DNA from: Henricia sp. BOLD:AAB3569
Taxonomy: Eukaryota; Echinodermata; Asteroidea; Spinulosida; Echinasteridae
DNA length: 64,000 nucleotides
Direction of reading: 5' to 3'
Assembly (NCBI GenBank): GCA_037783545.1
Contig: JBBELK010001420.1
Coordinates: 50,847-114,846 of the forward strand
Made by a program: the position numbers and the translations under genes. Below the pieces are notes generated by a model, which saw only the letters and a list, made by a program, of their open reading frames with translations, was not told the origin of the DNA and ran no database searches. Each line of letters begins with the position of its first letter. The stretch's first letter is position 1. Below are positions 23,501 through 38,500 of the stretch, one piece after another.

Positions 23501-26500
23501 GCGGATCAGACCCGGGTCTGATTCGCCTTTTTTAAGTCACCTTTGGGGTAGGGTTGAACCCCGCAATCGTCAAGGTCGCTTGTAGTGTAAACGCTACCCG
23601 AATACAGATTCGGCAATTTGAGTGTCCTTGGGGCGGTGCCCGCAGTGTAGTAGATTTAATTGACCAATCTGGCACTAGTGCAGCAACACCTAACAGCTCA
23701 CGCATGCGCTGCAGTTACATTTAGTGGTGACGATTTGGGGTGTAGTGTAAACGCGGCAATGGTTCAGTTTTGTGGTCGCAATAAAAATGCTGGATCTGTA
23801 TCCACCTTTGCCGGTTCAATGTAAACACGGTGTTACTCGGCAAGTGAAATGTACCAAGATGTCACTGACCTCCTGGCCCACCTGACCCCCTGGGAAAAGA
23901 GCGCTGTATAAAGCGACCTCGGCTCCTGAAGGCCGTGCCTCCTCGGCTTGGTTGAGGGCGCTGTTGCAACTGGCTGGGGCCTGGCGAATCCTGCCACACA
24001 ATGCGTTTTGGTTTGGGCCGCTCACCTTGCCCTTAGAAATGACAAATTTCCAGAATTAAAGACGGACTACATGATTGGAAACTATTAAAACGGTGTTATC
24101 TCCACGTGTGATTGAGGATGTGTATAATAAAACCAACATGTGTGTTAGAGCACCCCGTTCTCACTAGACAAATCGCTTCGTTCGACAAAGATTAGAGGAT
24201 GATTTGACGGAGAGATTTCCTGATTCAACAAAGATTAGAATCACTTCATTCGATGAAAAAATTAAGCAAATGGCTTCATTCGACAAAGAGATCGCTTCAT
24301 TCACGAAGCAAATTTCTAATGTGAATGCTTACTTTGTTTGACGAAGTGATTTGACACGTAACAAGATGGGAACCTTGCACAGCTTCATTTGATCTTCGTT
24401 AGCGGATGTTTAATGCGAACGGTACTGTTCTTCGTTAAGTGAGATGTGAACACACGCTTCATTAACTAACGATTAACTAATCTTCATCAAAAAAAGCAAT
24501 TTCTCTAGTGAGAACAGGGTCATACATGTATTCACCCTAGTCTATGCCCTAAACGGTCAATATTTTGTTGGATACCCGAATGCCGCGAGAGGGCGTAATC
24601 ACGACTTACCGATTCGATACACTCGTTCCTAGTCAAAGAAATGTGTGGGATTTTCTCACTATTTCCTCGTGAATTTAAACCTTTTAAAGTTTTCTAGTTA
24701 TGTTAAACAAAGAACTAGAACGTGTGTGGAATTTTTATACCCCGATATGTGGTGAGAGCCAAACAGAAAAAAATACCATGATGTACCTTCGGCAGTTAAG
24801 ACTCCGTATGGCCTACACTAAGTCTGTAGGGAATGACATAAAAATCTGGTGTTTTCAAACAAAAATTGTTATCAAGCAGTGCTAAAATCACATTTCTTCC
24901 AAATTTAAATTTAACATGTCGATCATGTACGGGTGGCGTATCGAATGAGTTCTGTAAAAATAGCCATTATGCATGGTTAGCCCAGTTTACGGGTCTGCTA
25001 TAGCACGTAGGGACTAAAATTTTCTCATTTCAAATCTAGCAATTAGGGATTTATCTTCTTATGAAAGTGCTATAGTGCTGGTTTTTGGAAAAACGACCAT
25101 AAACATTCGCCATGCACTAAGTCTATTGAGCACGACAAAAAACCTCCAAATGTTTTCAAAGAAAAACTTCATATTTTATCATTGCTAAAATCATGTTTCC
25201 TAACCAAATTTACACTTTCCGGGGCATTATGTCATGGAGAATTAGTGACGAAGCCAGTAAGGTCTATACCCTGGTTTGACAATGTAAAAAAACCATTGGG
25301 AGGGAAACGATGAATGGAAATGTCACGATTTAAAAAATGTTTCTTCCTTGTCTATTATGTTTTTGTGCCCGATCCACAAGTCGCCCAGATTGTACATATT
25401 TGCTTTTTTCGAGTTCATTCCTTTAAAATTTTGCATGAGCAATCGTCTTTAATTTTATGATTATAATATGGTAAAACTAAATGGGTAATATTCTATCAAA
25501 TGTTCCAGATTATTTCCTTAGAATTTTTAGTCACCGAGTTTTAGGCCAAACTTTTCAACGCACGATCAACGAACGTTGCCAACGCTTACGCACGCTTTAC
25601 CAACGTTACCAATGGCTTACCAATGCTTACGAAAATCGACGGCGAATGACCGTCTTCACAACATTCGCTGAAATTTAGGAAGCGCTTCCTAAATTGACCG
25701 ATCTTCGTAAGGAGGTGGAAAATGACTTGTGAACGTTCCGAATTTGTTACCAACGCTTACGAAGACACGGCGAATGTTGCGAAGTTTGAGCGATTGTCAA
25801 ATATTTCCATTCGTAAGCACATTCGCTAGCATATTCGCCACAGTGTGAGAGCAGCATAAAATATTATTTTCCCAAACTGCAGGGTGAAAAGCTGGCAAAT
25901 GTGTACAACTGTGGCCACGGTTATTGTTAGAGATCTTAAAAATGTGCAGTGTTCTCTATGTACAATTTTAAATTTTCAACCGAGCTTGATCTCTAAATAG
26001 CCGTGTGTGTCAAAATCAGGTTTTCTGCGGGGCAGTCACTTTCGCATTACAATTTTCCCGGCTCGCGGCCGCATGCTGTCGTTCCACTATGTTAGGACAC
26101 AGGTGACTAGACGTCGTGCATACATGCATAGTAGGCAGGCGACAGTGCGCGCTGCATACTATTATACAAAACAGGTGCGCGCGCGCAACGCTGTCACTAC
26201 TAAATTCCCTAGACGTTATCGGTTTTCGGGACGGACGCACGTTTAAAACAAAACAATAACAACGTCTAGGGCCTAGACTACATGTACATGTATATTCACC
26301 CCAGCACTTTATCATCCACATTCAAAGAAAACACTGAAATTGTGTCCGTGCTTTCAAGAAATTGTGCAAATCTGTCATCCTTATTTAGGTTGGTTCCATG
26401 GTCATATTGCATGGACAATGGAGCCATATATTTTCACTTCTCAAAAGGTATGACGTTATTGTAGGGATATTTCAGGGAACCTTAAAATGTTAACCCCCTG

Positions 26501-29500
26501 ATTGACATAAACTCCTCAAAAAAAGTTCGGAAAGTCAAGTTTGACTGACGATTTCTCTCTGGTTGCAAAATAATGTTCCTTTAATTGGAAAGCCCTGTTA
26601 TTCCTCTTTATGATGATGTGTCATTTGTTATGATTAAGCAATTGGGGGATGTGCAGCACAGCTGAATACGGGGGCGGGTGTAAAGTGAAATGTCACAAAA
26701 TGCATTGCTATTGTCAAAAAGTGCATTGACACATTCCCATCCTACAAGCAAAAGGGGAATGCACTGCATGACAATAGCAGTGAATTTTGTGACATTTCAC
26801 TTTCCACCTACCCCTGTATTCCGCCATACTGCACATCCCCCAATTGATTAATCATAACAAATGACACATCACTGTAAAGAGGAGTTACAGGGCTTTCCAA
26901 TGATACCAAATTCAAGGGAAATGATTTAGTAACAAGAGAGAAATCGTCAGTCAAACTTGACTTTCCGAACTTTTTTTGAGGAGTTTATATGTATTTCATT
27001 TTATTATTCTTATACACATTTTCTCACCAGCTTCAGAGCTCGTAGATTGTTCTGCCCTGTCCATCGATTCGGCACCCTCTGACGTTGGCACGGCAACGGA
27101 CGGCTCCTCCCCTTGGCTTTGTGAGGCACTATAAAAGTAAAAATCACCAACATTTGAGCAAAATGTATGTGCAATGTCCCCTTTTCTTTCCATTTGTGTC
27201 ATAAATCTGTGCTCGCGATTCCATATTGTCTGCCATGTTTCACTACTTGCAACTTCGTTATGGTTACCAGATACATACAGTTGAAGTCAAAAGTATAAAT
27301 GCAACTGTACGCAACCAAGTGTTGAAACTGGTGTGCTTACACCATTTTTGTAACAGTCTTTACTAAATTCGTGATTTTGTAGAATTCCTCACGTGCATGC
27401 AGTACTTAAAAACATAGCTTGTACACCTTGCAATGATTCGGGTAGTCCCGTTTACCATTTTGGGTGATGATGGTAGTGGTGTACATGTATTTATACTTCT
27501 GTATTTGTACCTCTGACTTCAACTGTTTGTACTATTAGTTATCCCACGAGCCCGAGTAGAATACGGCATATAATGTAGGCCGAAACAAATCCAATTTCCG
27601 CTCTAAAACACTTCAGAAGTACGGCCGAGTCATTCAAAAATTAGGTGTAAAGTCACCAAACATGTTTCGCTGGCTGCTGGTGTCATTATCATTCACTAAC
27701 CACGCATATTTATCGCATCGGCGACCCAATCCGTAATCGATAACGGCCATGACAGTGGCATGCATGTTTTGAACAGCGCCCTCGCACGGCGAACAGGGGA
27801 TTGATCAGTGTTCGCCGAGTGAGGGCGCTGCTTAGCGTGCCCAGACAAAATGTTTAGCAGTGGAGAACACTGGATACACCACGAGGACAGAGGCCGGAGG
27901 CCAGAGGCCGGAGGCCGGAGGCCGGAGGCGGAGTGGTATAAGTCTGTTTTCAAAACTAGAGATACTTTTTCACCAGGATCACAACTCTGTGCAATGCCAG
28001 TTATCTTCTCTCAAAACAAAAGAAATATCTTAAGAAGATAACTTAAGCAACAAATAGTGCAACAACATACCTTTCTGAAAACCCTGTGTACAAATTTCCC
28101 ATATAACATACATGTATGTAACATAGGACACATACTTTGTGACATTTGTTGGTGTCCTTGTTACATACGGTATATTGGAAATTTGCACACAGGGTTTTCT
28201 AAAAGGTATGTTGTGGCACTATTTGTTGCAGTTCTTTAGTTGAAGTTATCTACTTAAATCTATCTTAAGATATTTCTTTTGTTTTGAGAGAAGATGAATG
28301 ACATTGTACAGAGATATAATCCTGGAGGAAAAGGTCTCTCCAGTATTGAAAACAGACTTATATGGGATGCAGATGTACTACATTATGCCGTATTCCACGA
28401 GCGCGAGTGAAATAACAAATTTAACTTCAAGCAAACTTGACGCACAAATGCGTGAATGAGGGCGAGAAGTGCAACATGCAGAGAATCTCATGCATAACAA
28501 GCCTCATCGGATGCACACGTGTCACGCTTGAATTTGCAGTCATGTAGTATGCAGCTCTGAATTATTCCGTGTGGAGGACGCAGAGTGCGACATAAACATT
28601 GGAAGGAGTACATTATTAGTTATCCCACGAGCGCGAGTGGAATACGGCATCATGCAGTGCGTTTGCGTCCCATATCCCACGAAGCCGAAGGGCGAGTGGG
28701 ATATGGGACGCAAACGCACTACATCATGCCGTATTCCACGAGCGCAAGTGGGATAACGAATTTATCTTCAAGCAAACTTGACGCACTAACACTATGAGCA
28801 AAAACATGTACATGTTCATTGTAACCCCATTGTTAGTAACAATGGTGTGTGCCCAATTTCCATTGTTAGATGTTCATAGTGTAATAACGCGCACACTCTG
28901 CAGTCGCGCAGTCTGCAATACACGCGCGGGACGCAGTGCAGAGAATCGCGCGCATAACAAGCCACATCAGATAGCTAGATTGAAGTGTGCAGCTCCGTGT
29001 ATGTAGGGGACGCATGCATTTGGAATACCAGGGCGCATCACGCAGAGTGCGACATAAAATCGATAGACGGGACATAGGATAATGTCACACTGTTGTTGCC
29101 ATGGATCCACCAATCAGAACCACGGATTCAAGTTTGCTTGAAGATAAGGCTGGATCCGAATTAGTGGCTTTGGCTGTGGCTATGGCTGTTGCTATGCTGT
29201 TGCTATGGGCGGACAATGAAAATCCTTAGAAATAGCATAGCAACAGCCGCAGCCACAGCCAAAGCCACTAATTCGGATCCAGCCTAAAGTACAATGTCAC
29301 ACTGAGTGTTCCCATGGATCCACCAATCAGAAACACGGATTCCAGTTTGCTTGAAGATAAACATGTACATGTATGTCATTACACAAAGCCTTTCAACCAG
29401 GAAACCCACCCACAAGCTTCATACTGGCAAATCGAACACGATGGTGTAATTAGATGGTGTTACACATATATTAAAGCTAAACAAACGCCTTGAAATCAAG

Positions 29501-32500
29501 GTGAAAGACAAGTAATGTGAGATTTTTGTTTTATCAGTTTTATGGCAGTTTCATGGTTGTAAAGGTCAAAATGCCATTGTTTGCTACACAAACATAATCT
29601 CTGAATGGAAACCATCAACTGTCCATCCTAAAAGAGTTGCTACAATTATTATTATTAATTAATATTAATTCTTTCTGGTATTGAAACCAAGGATTCCTCA
29701 AAAGCACCCATGGCACTGTAGCCCGTAAGCCTGAAAAAACCTGTGAAGGGCAATTCCGCAAATAGGTGGGCATGAGGAAAAAAATAAAACCCCAACAATT
29801 TATTAGAAACTACTTAGGATGGTTAGAGTATGCCTTTAAGGTTGTAAATTTGTATAGGACACTTTGTATTGTCCGTTTTGTAGGTATTGTGGTATCCACT
29901 TTTTTGTTATAAGTTGTAATGACAGAAAATGTAACGTCAGTCACATGTAACGTCAGTCACGCATATTTTCATGTGTACACATATACTGATGCAATATCTA
30001 TGACTCCAAATGGTGTGTTTGTTAGGTCCAACTCTTCTATTTTGAGGGGTAAAATAACCATTTTGAATGTATCATTAGTTTGAGAAGAAATTGAAAATAA
30101 AGATTTATTGAAAATAAATATTTTTTTGCATGTCCTTTTTTTGTCACGTCAGTCACGCACATTTAATGAGCTCCCCTGCATACAATATTGCATTAGTAAA
30201 CAAAGTGACAGTTATTTTAACAGCTATGGTGGCTTAGCTATTCAGTTAGATAGAAGTAGGGGATCACCCTTGATTAACCTGGGGAATACAGAACAAAACC
30301 TGTAACGTCAGTCACTACGGAATTGCCCTGAAGAGAAGACGAAGAAATGCTCAGGTTTTCTGTATTGGGGAAACCCACGGAATCAAGCAGGGACTGAGAA
30401 CCCAATCCATGTACTGATCCAGACGGGATTCGAACCAGGGCCACAGAGGTGGAATGCTAGGAAAGTGTTACTACAACCTGATTCCCCACTGATCTCACTG
30501 GCATTTTACATGTAGTAAATTTTCCTGCACATTTGACAGCACAGTGAAAGTAATGTGAAAAAGCAATTAAATTCGAGGTGATTTCATAGTGTTATGAATT
30601 TTCACGGTGTTTTTACGGCAAAGAAAGTCTGTGGGAAATCGACTCACCCCTGAGATTCAACCGCAGTTTGGGCTTGTTCTTCAATACCGTCAGGCGCAGC
30701 AGGCGATGATTGTGGCACCTCACTGGGCAGTGTATCGGGCTCATCCTGGTCGGCTGTGGCTTGCAGCTCAGGCTGTGACTGGTGGCTGGCTTCGGTGGCT
30801 GTTGCTGGCACCGAGCGAGACGTGTCTTGACTAACGGGTGATGGCGACTCCTGCGTCTGTCTGGATGGACTGGATGTCAGAACAGTCGCTGAAAATATAT
30901 GACAGAGCTTTTTGTTAATCTCCAATGGGACTTATTTCACAGGCAAGGGCACAGTTAGGGGTGGAATACCAGCTTTTTTACTTGCAGAATACTCTATTAA
31001 TATATGTACCTCGAGACTGTACCATTTTTGAGCAACTCTCCCCCATCCCCCCTCCCCGCCCATTTTTCCAATGGGGTTGAGATGTTGATACCATATCGTC
31101 ATATTTTTCTCGTTACCATTCTAAAATTTCACGCCCTAAAAAATCCACCGAAGTTTAGTAAACTAGTTTATCCCGTTATATAAAGCAGTGCAATGATTAC
31201 ACCAACATTTTTGATTCCACATCCAATTTTGGGATTGCATATTCCCCGTTAATTGTTTCCATCAATAGTATTTTGGGGAGGTATTTTATATGATTGTTAG
31301 GTTAGAACAAAATCATTTTATTATTATTATATTTTTACATCTGGTCGCGCTCCAAATTTAATACAACTCAGGGTTAAAGTATGTCTGCAATGCTGTAGTC
31401 AAAAATAGGCCATTCAAGGTGCTTCACCAGAGCACTTTTTTACCACTCCCCCTCCCCCACCTCATGGGTGATGATATGTTAAGAACATACGTACATGGGT
31501 GATTATTTTAATTTGGGTACCAGTGGGTAAAATGTACTTTCATGGTGAATTGTCAAGCTATTTTAGTCCGCATGCTATTTTTTGTTTTATTTTTGTCACC
31601 AGCATCAATTTGTACTAAATAAAACTTTCAAAATGGGTAACATGAATATTCGTTTTCGTAATTTTGATCAAAAATAGGTAAAAATTATCACTTTTTATGC
31701 AAAAATTTGTGACATTTAAACATAGCATTATAAAATTAAGATTTTTCTTTTGGGGGGGAGGGGGGGAGGGGGGTTGGTTAGCTTGGTTCTTTGTAAACTG
31801 AAATTATTGAAACACGTATTGCTTTTGACAATAAAACTCGCAATTCATGAACAATTTGATATCTTCTTAACATAAAAGGTTTTGCAAAAAGTGTTTCACG
31901 TGTAACATTTTGGTTTCCTTGTTACATGTACACGTGAAACCTTTGTGCTATACGACTGAGTGTTTTGGCCATACTGCCACTTATAACTTCTTAATTTTCA
32001 TGTATAATGTAAGCCTGTGCGTAGTTTTAAATCAATTGAATGTTTAAACGTAAACATTTAAGCAAACAATGAAAATCTGGGCATTTTGAATTTGGACGGG
32101 CCACTTTGGTTTCCCCCTAATATTTCAGTTGTGAAACTTTAAAGACCACATTAACAACATTTGTGGAGTTATATTGTGTTTTCGTGGAGCCTTTTAAACA
32201 TGCAGCGCAACATTTTTGCAAACTTATTTCAGAATTGAAATTTTAGACAAAATAACTTTGGTTTCTTCCTAAAAGCGTTACACGTGAAACTTTGTTTTTG
32301 TATCATAAAAGTGTAATGAAAACACTCAGACTAATTCACAGAGTTTCTAGCTTCAAAATGACCAAGTCGTGTAATAAAGTAGACACATAAATATATGAAA
32401 CGGATTTTAGTGTGGTCCTAATGTCAATAAAAGCATTTTGGTTTCCTGTTACACGTGAAACCCACAATTTTTCGATGAATGGAGATATTTAGAGGGTGTA

Positions 32501-35500
32501 CATGAATCTTGAACCCCTGAAAAGAACTTAAGCGGGCCTCCCACTGTGCGATTTTTGCCACGAAATAGGTACGATTAGCTACGATTTGGTACGATTACTA
32601 GAGACTGTCTATAGACTCCACACATAATCGTACCCAATCGTAGGAAATTCGTGGCAAAAATCGCACAGTGGGAAGCCCGCTTTACACACCATCACTTTCA
32701 AGTAACTTATTAATAGAAATGAGTTTACAAAATAAAGGATGCATGGTGATGATTTATAGCCTAAAATGTGCATGTCACACTTTGGTACCCGAATATAAAT
32801 AATCACCCACATGTATCATATGCCATATTTTTCTCATTACCATTCTAAAATTTCACACTTTTCAGCCCCTATATTTTTTAAGGATATGAGGGAAAAAAAC
32901 AAAACACCATAAAATGTTTTGTAATCTAATTTATCCGTTCCATAAAGCAGTGCAATGATTACACCAACCTTTTTGCTTCCACACCCACATTGGAGATTGT
33001 AAGTTTCCTGTTTTCTTCCCATGGATAATATTTTAGGGAGGTATGTTATGATTGTGATATATGCACATATTGTTCCCCCCCCCACTCCTTTAGGGGAGAG
33101 GGGCAGTTTGGTCACATTTTTCATGGTGCAGAGTGGGGATTTTGACCCATTGAACATGTGAAAAAAAAAATGTCTGTGCAACTGAAAACTAAAACGTTTG
33201 AGCAGGGAAAAAAAAAACCCAAAAAAGACAAAGAAACAATATAGAAGCAATAGGCGATCGGAGATCAGCCCGATCACCTAATGCATAGTTCCGACCTGTC
33301 AATCAAGCCGAACCCGCCGACCAATCACAACAGTGCCCACATAGGTCAAAGTGCATTGCATCATATCACAAACAATCATGCGATTTTCTGCCCATACAGT
33401 TTGTATGTTGTATGCGCCAGTGACCGGGTGAATTTTGGTTGCAATGTCGGGCGATTCGCTGTTCAAAGGTAGGAAAGCGCATTTTTATGAATATATGTCA
33501 TCCCTGCATTACTAGCCCTTCGCTCAGTGTGTGCTACGGTAACTGTCGACCCTAAAACATTAAATACCTTTGAGTTTTCTCCAATGTTTCTGTGCTTTCC
33601 ATGCCGAGTCCCGTTGCTTTGTACGTTGTGTGTCGCCATTTTGTGCGATAGCTTGTGAGCACATAGCAACAGTATCTAAGGGGCGGGATTAACTGGGCAA
33701 TGTCGGAACTATGCATTACTGATTTGTCTGCATGACTGAATATGCCTTTACCTGGTGCATGTGTCTGCAGTGGAGTGGTTGGCACACTGCGACCTCCGTC
33801 CTCATCCCCTCCCAGCAGGTTGATTCTTGTGTCATCGAGACCCAGATCTGACATGGCACAGTACAACACAGAGGAAAATACTCAATACAAACATATCCAC
33901 AATGTCACATTTTACTACAAGGTGTCCAAGAAAATTACTCGGTATTGACTTGGAATTTTAGAAAACGGCAACTACTGTCTGTTTTATGATCGTACCTTTG
34001 TACACACGCTACATGTAGCGTGCTCCCTGCTGTGGTCAGCTGACCAATTAGTGCGCAACATTCTGAACACGTCATTCTCGCATTTAGCCTCATATTATAT
34101 TGACAGCGTCACCACGCCATTCTTGCATTTTGCTCTGACGAGTGCAAGTCGAAAAGTGCTTTAGCATGTCTGTGTTGTTAATTATATTTATAGTAATTTC
34201 TTATCTAGCTTTTAATGGAAATCTGAGCCTGCGATTCATTATCCAAATTGATGCACAGCATAATGCATACGCACAGCTATAGCCACAACCCCCATGTTTT
34301 AATGCCGGCTGTGATGTCAAAGGTCACACAGCCTACATGTATATAGTGCTAATCAAATTACATCAGGTTAGGGCAAAACAAACTTTGTTTAACTTGGAAT
34401 TAAAAGAACGTGTCCAGAATACATTTTTAACCCACCTTTTTTGCTATGGGTGTTGAGATTTTGATACCATATCATTTGTCATATTTTTCTCATTAACATT
34501 CTGAAATTCAAGGATATCATAAAAAAAACACCTACGTTTTGTAAACTAATTTATCTGGTTCCATAAAGCAGTGCAGTAATTACACCAACTTTTTAGCTTC
34601 CACATCAAAATTAGAGATTATATATTTCTTTTTTTCCCGTGGATAGTATTTTGGGGAGGTATTCTAAGATTGTAAGGTTAATAAACGAACACGCTAATTC
34701 TTTAAAGATGTTATGCCGTGGAGAGAGGAATTTACCAAAATTACACATTAAACCATTAAATACATCTAATTATGCCAGGAAAACTGTTCAGAAAAAAATT
34801 TGACTGTGCGAATGTTTTTTTACAATAGCAGTTTTTAGCCCACTTTTCAGCCCAAACTCGAAGCAAAATCTGAACAACAGCCGTCGGGCCTAAAAGTTTG
34901 ACATTGGAAAATCAACGGATTCGTGACGTCATTTTACGGACGCGTCCGGCCGACGGCTGTTTCTTGTTATTCCACAACGTGGCGTTTTGGAACAACATGT
35001 TGACAATTGACTCCAGTGTTGACGTTTTTTCCGATGGAGATAACGATGTTTTTTCTTGCTCATCGCATTCATTTCATGACGACAGCGATGAAGAATCATC
35101 CAGTGAATTTCTTACGGTTGAACCGTATCAGTTTGAGCCAGAATTAACCAAGGAATAAATCCGAGAACAACGCGAGTCCGGTGTTCGAATCGACGACCGA
35201 AGTCGAAAACAGGAAACTGGAACGGTACTGCCTCGGCTTTCTCTTTCTTTCTCAACTTTTTCTCAACCCTTTTTCGTCAATAATTCTTTTGTCCCTGGAA
35301 GTTTTCATGGTAAATGTACCATGTTTGTTTGAGCCGATTGCCTAAATTTTTAGACCATGTAAATGTGGAATTTATATTCATCGTAAAACTTACCGTGAAC
35401 GTACGTTGTTGAGACGAAAACCAAACCCTAAAATATCCGTTTGATGTAAAAACTTAGACCCGTTTTTTCCTCTTCATTTGATACAAGTTTTTGTGGATGT

Positions 35501-38500
35501 TAAATTTAATCCCAACACAGAACATCTATCCAGCAGTGTTTTGGGGGCGTCTTGTGATGTGACTGTGTCAAGAATGCAATGTAACAAGTTTACGAGAATG
35601 TTCAGCGCGCACTCGCTGAAACCATACCGGCTGGCGGGCCGTTCGTTCGGCGTGTACTTCACAAAGCACTTGATCACGCACGCACGCGGGCGAGCTTACC
35701 GACCATAGCGGTGGGATCAAGACCAAACACAGGTTTCTTCTTACACAATGTGTGCGGCACCAGACTATTGTATTGGCGCGGAGTGATATCGTGCGCGAGC
35801 CTTTCTTGGCTAAAAACGTCTCCGTAAAATGACATCATGAATTTGGCCAAATCTGTTTGCTGCCCGCAGCGGCGGGATTTCGACAGTTTCCAGAAAAGAG
35901 GAAAATCATGGGTTGGAATTAAGCCTAAAGTTTCACTTTTTTTATTAATATAAAATGTAAAACGAGATACGAAATCGATAATTAATATATCAAAGAATAG
36001 AAACATGCAAAAATAATTATAATTCCTCTCTCACGGCATAACACCTTTAAAGGGCAACTATACCCATGAAACAAAAGACCTTGTGCTCAATAAGTGCAAA
36101 TCGTAAATTACTTTAATGCAAAGAACAAGAAATATTACCCACTGGAAAGCGAATACGAACTTCACAAATAATGGCAATTTTAGCGATGCAACACACTATG
36201 GGCACTGCCATTTTGTCCGAATACTGGGCAAAGAATGACGTCTTTGCTTACAAGTCCTTTGTCCATTCATATAACAATACACACAAAAGTCGTCCGCAAT
36301 GGCCATTTCTTTAATTGTGAAGTCCGTATACAGTTTTCACTGGGTAATGCATTGTTCTTTGCATTATCCAATTAACGCCGGGATTATTTCAAAGTTGAAC
36401 ATGTTTATTTTAAGTTGAACATGTTGAAGCATGGAGGAAGGAAAACAACTGAACTCATTAACCATGCACGGTAAAGTATTGTTGTTATGACGATGCACCG
36501 TCATTGTACACCCCAATGTTGCTTTGTTATAAACTGTTTTGCCCATTTCCCTCGTCAATTACTGCGAGTGGAGATGTTAAAAGCAGTAACAAGTGAATTT
36601 CCCCCAGACCTCCCAACATTTGAATTTCAAAATTCGTAAGGCACAATACTTGAACATGGCGTCAATCGTCACGTACACTCATACCCCGGACAGCTTGTAC
36701 CCGGGACGACTCGTACCCTTTTTCACTATGTACACATTTATGAAACTGTTTCACTTATTTTTTTTTTCTGCCAGGACTTTTTACCCTACTTCAGCCCAAT
36801 CTTTGCCGAAAATTTTTCTGGCACTTTTAGACAGTTTTTCCGGGGCATATTTGCTGGGACTTTTGCCAGGACTTTGTTGCGACTTTGCTGAGATGTTTGT
36901 GAGAAATTTTGGCGGGAAGTTTGTCAAGACGTTGAGAAGAAAAAAAGAAGTAGTTATCTCGGGTGCGAGTTGTCTCGGTTACGAATAAATTTAGAAAGCT
37001 TACGTGTCTCTGTAACGAAAAATATAAAAACAAAAACAAATTTCCGACGTCGGGAAATGGAGATACAAGCCTTTTTATTAAAACGGGCTTCACATGTTGT
37101 ACATGTGCGCATACGCTCATATGTACATAGTATGTGTACAATGTACACATGTACGTGCACACAGTCTTCCCCCCATACACTATGCAGACTTCTTTTTGTT
37201 CTCATGTACTGTAGAAAATTTGGCCAACAATTTATTTTTTCTCAAAATCAAAATGCAGGATTTCGCCCTAACTTTACAATCAGCCTAAGGGGCATCATTA
37301 CACACCTCTCCTTTTTTTTGAAACCCCCTTTCCCACCCCTTATCCTTTTAAAATGATAAGACAACTCGTCTGCGGACCTGTGCAAGTCCACACAGTTACG
37401 GTGCTACCTGGTTTATGCGGACGTCTTTTGTCCGAAAGTTCGCATAGGTTATGTAATGCTCGTACACATGTACATTTACATCATAACCCTGTCGAATAAA
37501 AGACAGGGCCCGTCTTTTATTATTTCTTGTTTTTAATCGACTGGCATTAATCCTTGACGGATTTTGACGTTCTTGGTACCAAATGAAAGCTGATCTCTTT
37601 TTCTATTCTAGAAAAATAGCAATTTAACTTTAAAAAAATATTTGACGCTCAAATCAGCCTAAAATCGGACGGTGCAACTTTAAGCACAATGTCTTTTTTG
37701 GGGGGGATAATTCCCCTTTAACTAACAAAAGAAGAGCCTACCTCCTTGTGTGGCCAACTGAGCTAGTGCGGGAGCCATGGAGCGAGACGGCTCACCATCC
37801 GACACGCCGAAATGGAATCGTCCTTGGAGAAGTGGAGAGCTTCAATGGATACAAATGAATTATTATCGTTAAGCTTACTTTTTATCAAGATGGTAACGGT
37901 AGTAATCATTCTGTGAAATCATTTTGTCTGAAGTGCCCTATTCATAAAAAAAATGACAAACTTATTTGAATCTCACATAATAATAATAATGAATATTTGT
38001 AATGCGCCGGTATCCATCAAAAAGATGCTCAGGGCGCATCTCTGTAGCCATAATAAAGTTTCAAATATAGATAACCCATTTCATTCTGCAGTTTATCATT
38101 TAAAGGCCCTGTAGATGATCTGTTTTTGGGCGATTCTGCGAATAAAACCATTATAAATCAAAAGAAAGACATCAACAAACTCATCCGAAGAAATTTCAGC
38201 TTTGTCAAATGTACAACGTTTAAAAAAACCATGAAAATCCATATGCGTTTTCCTGGTCTTGGCGGGGTGTTTCAAATATTCGTTCTCAGTTGATCGGGTA
38301 CTATGTGGCTTGCGTCATGCACTCTGTGGCGCACATCATATACTGCGTGTGCGCGCAATCCATAAAAATGCATCGCGTTGGAACACGCACGCGGAGTACA
38401 CAGCGCCCATGCATTTTGGACCGCGTAGATGCGAACCAAAAATAAGTAAATCGTTTGCAAACGATCTAAATAATTTCATCTTTACCGATTATTTTCTGGT

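Noticed and set aside
27028-27128. Direct splicing of exon 16 to the last exon
   Set aside because: The phase would allow it, but exon 17 (23,882-24,031) also fits the phase and encodes the expected basic KPKR and RG-rich segment, so skipping is only a possible minor form.
35674-36006. 110-codon minus-strand frame at the right end of the TTAA transposon
   Set aside because: It includes the terminal A/T-rich part and shows no family motif. Kept only as part of the element.
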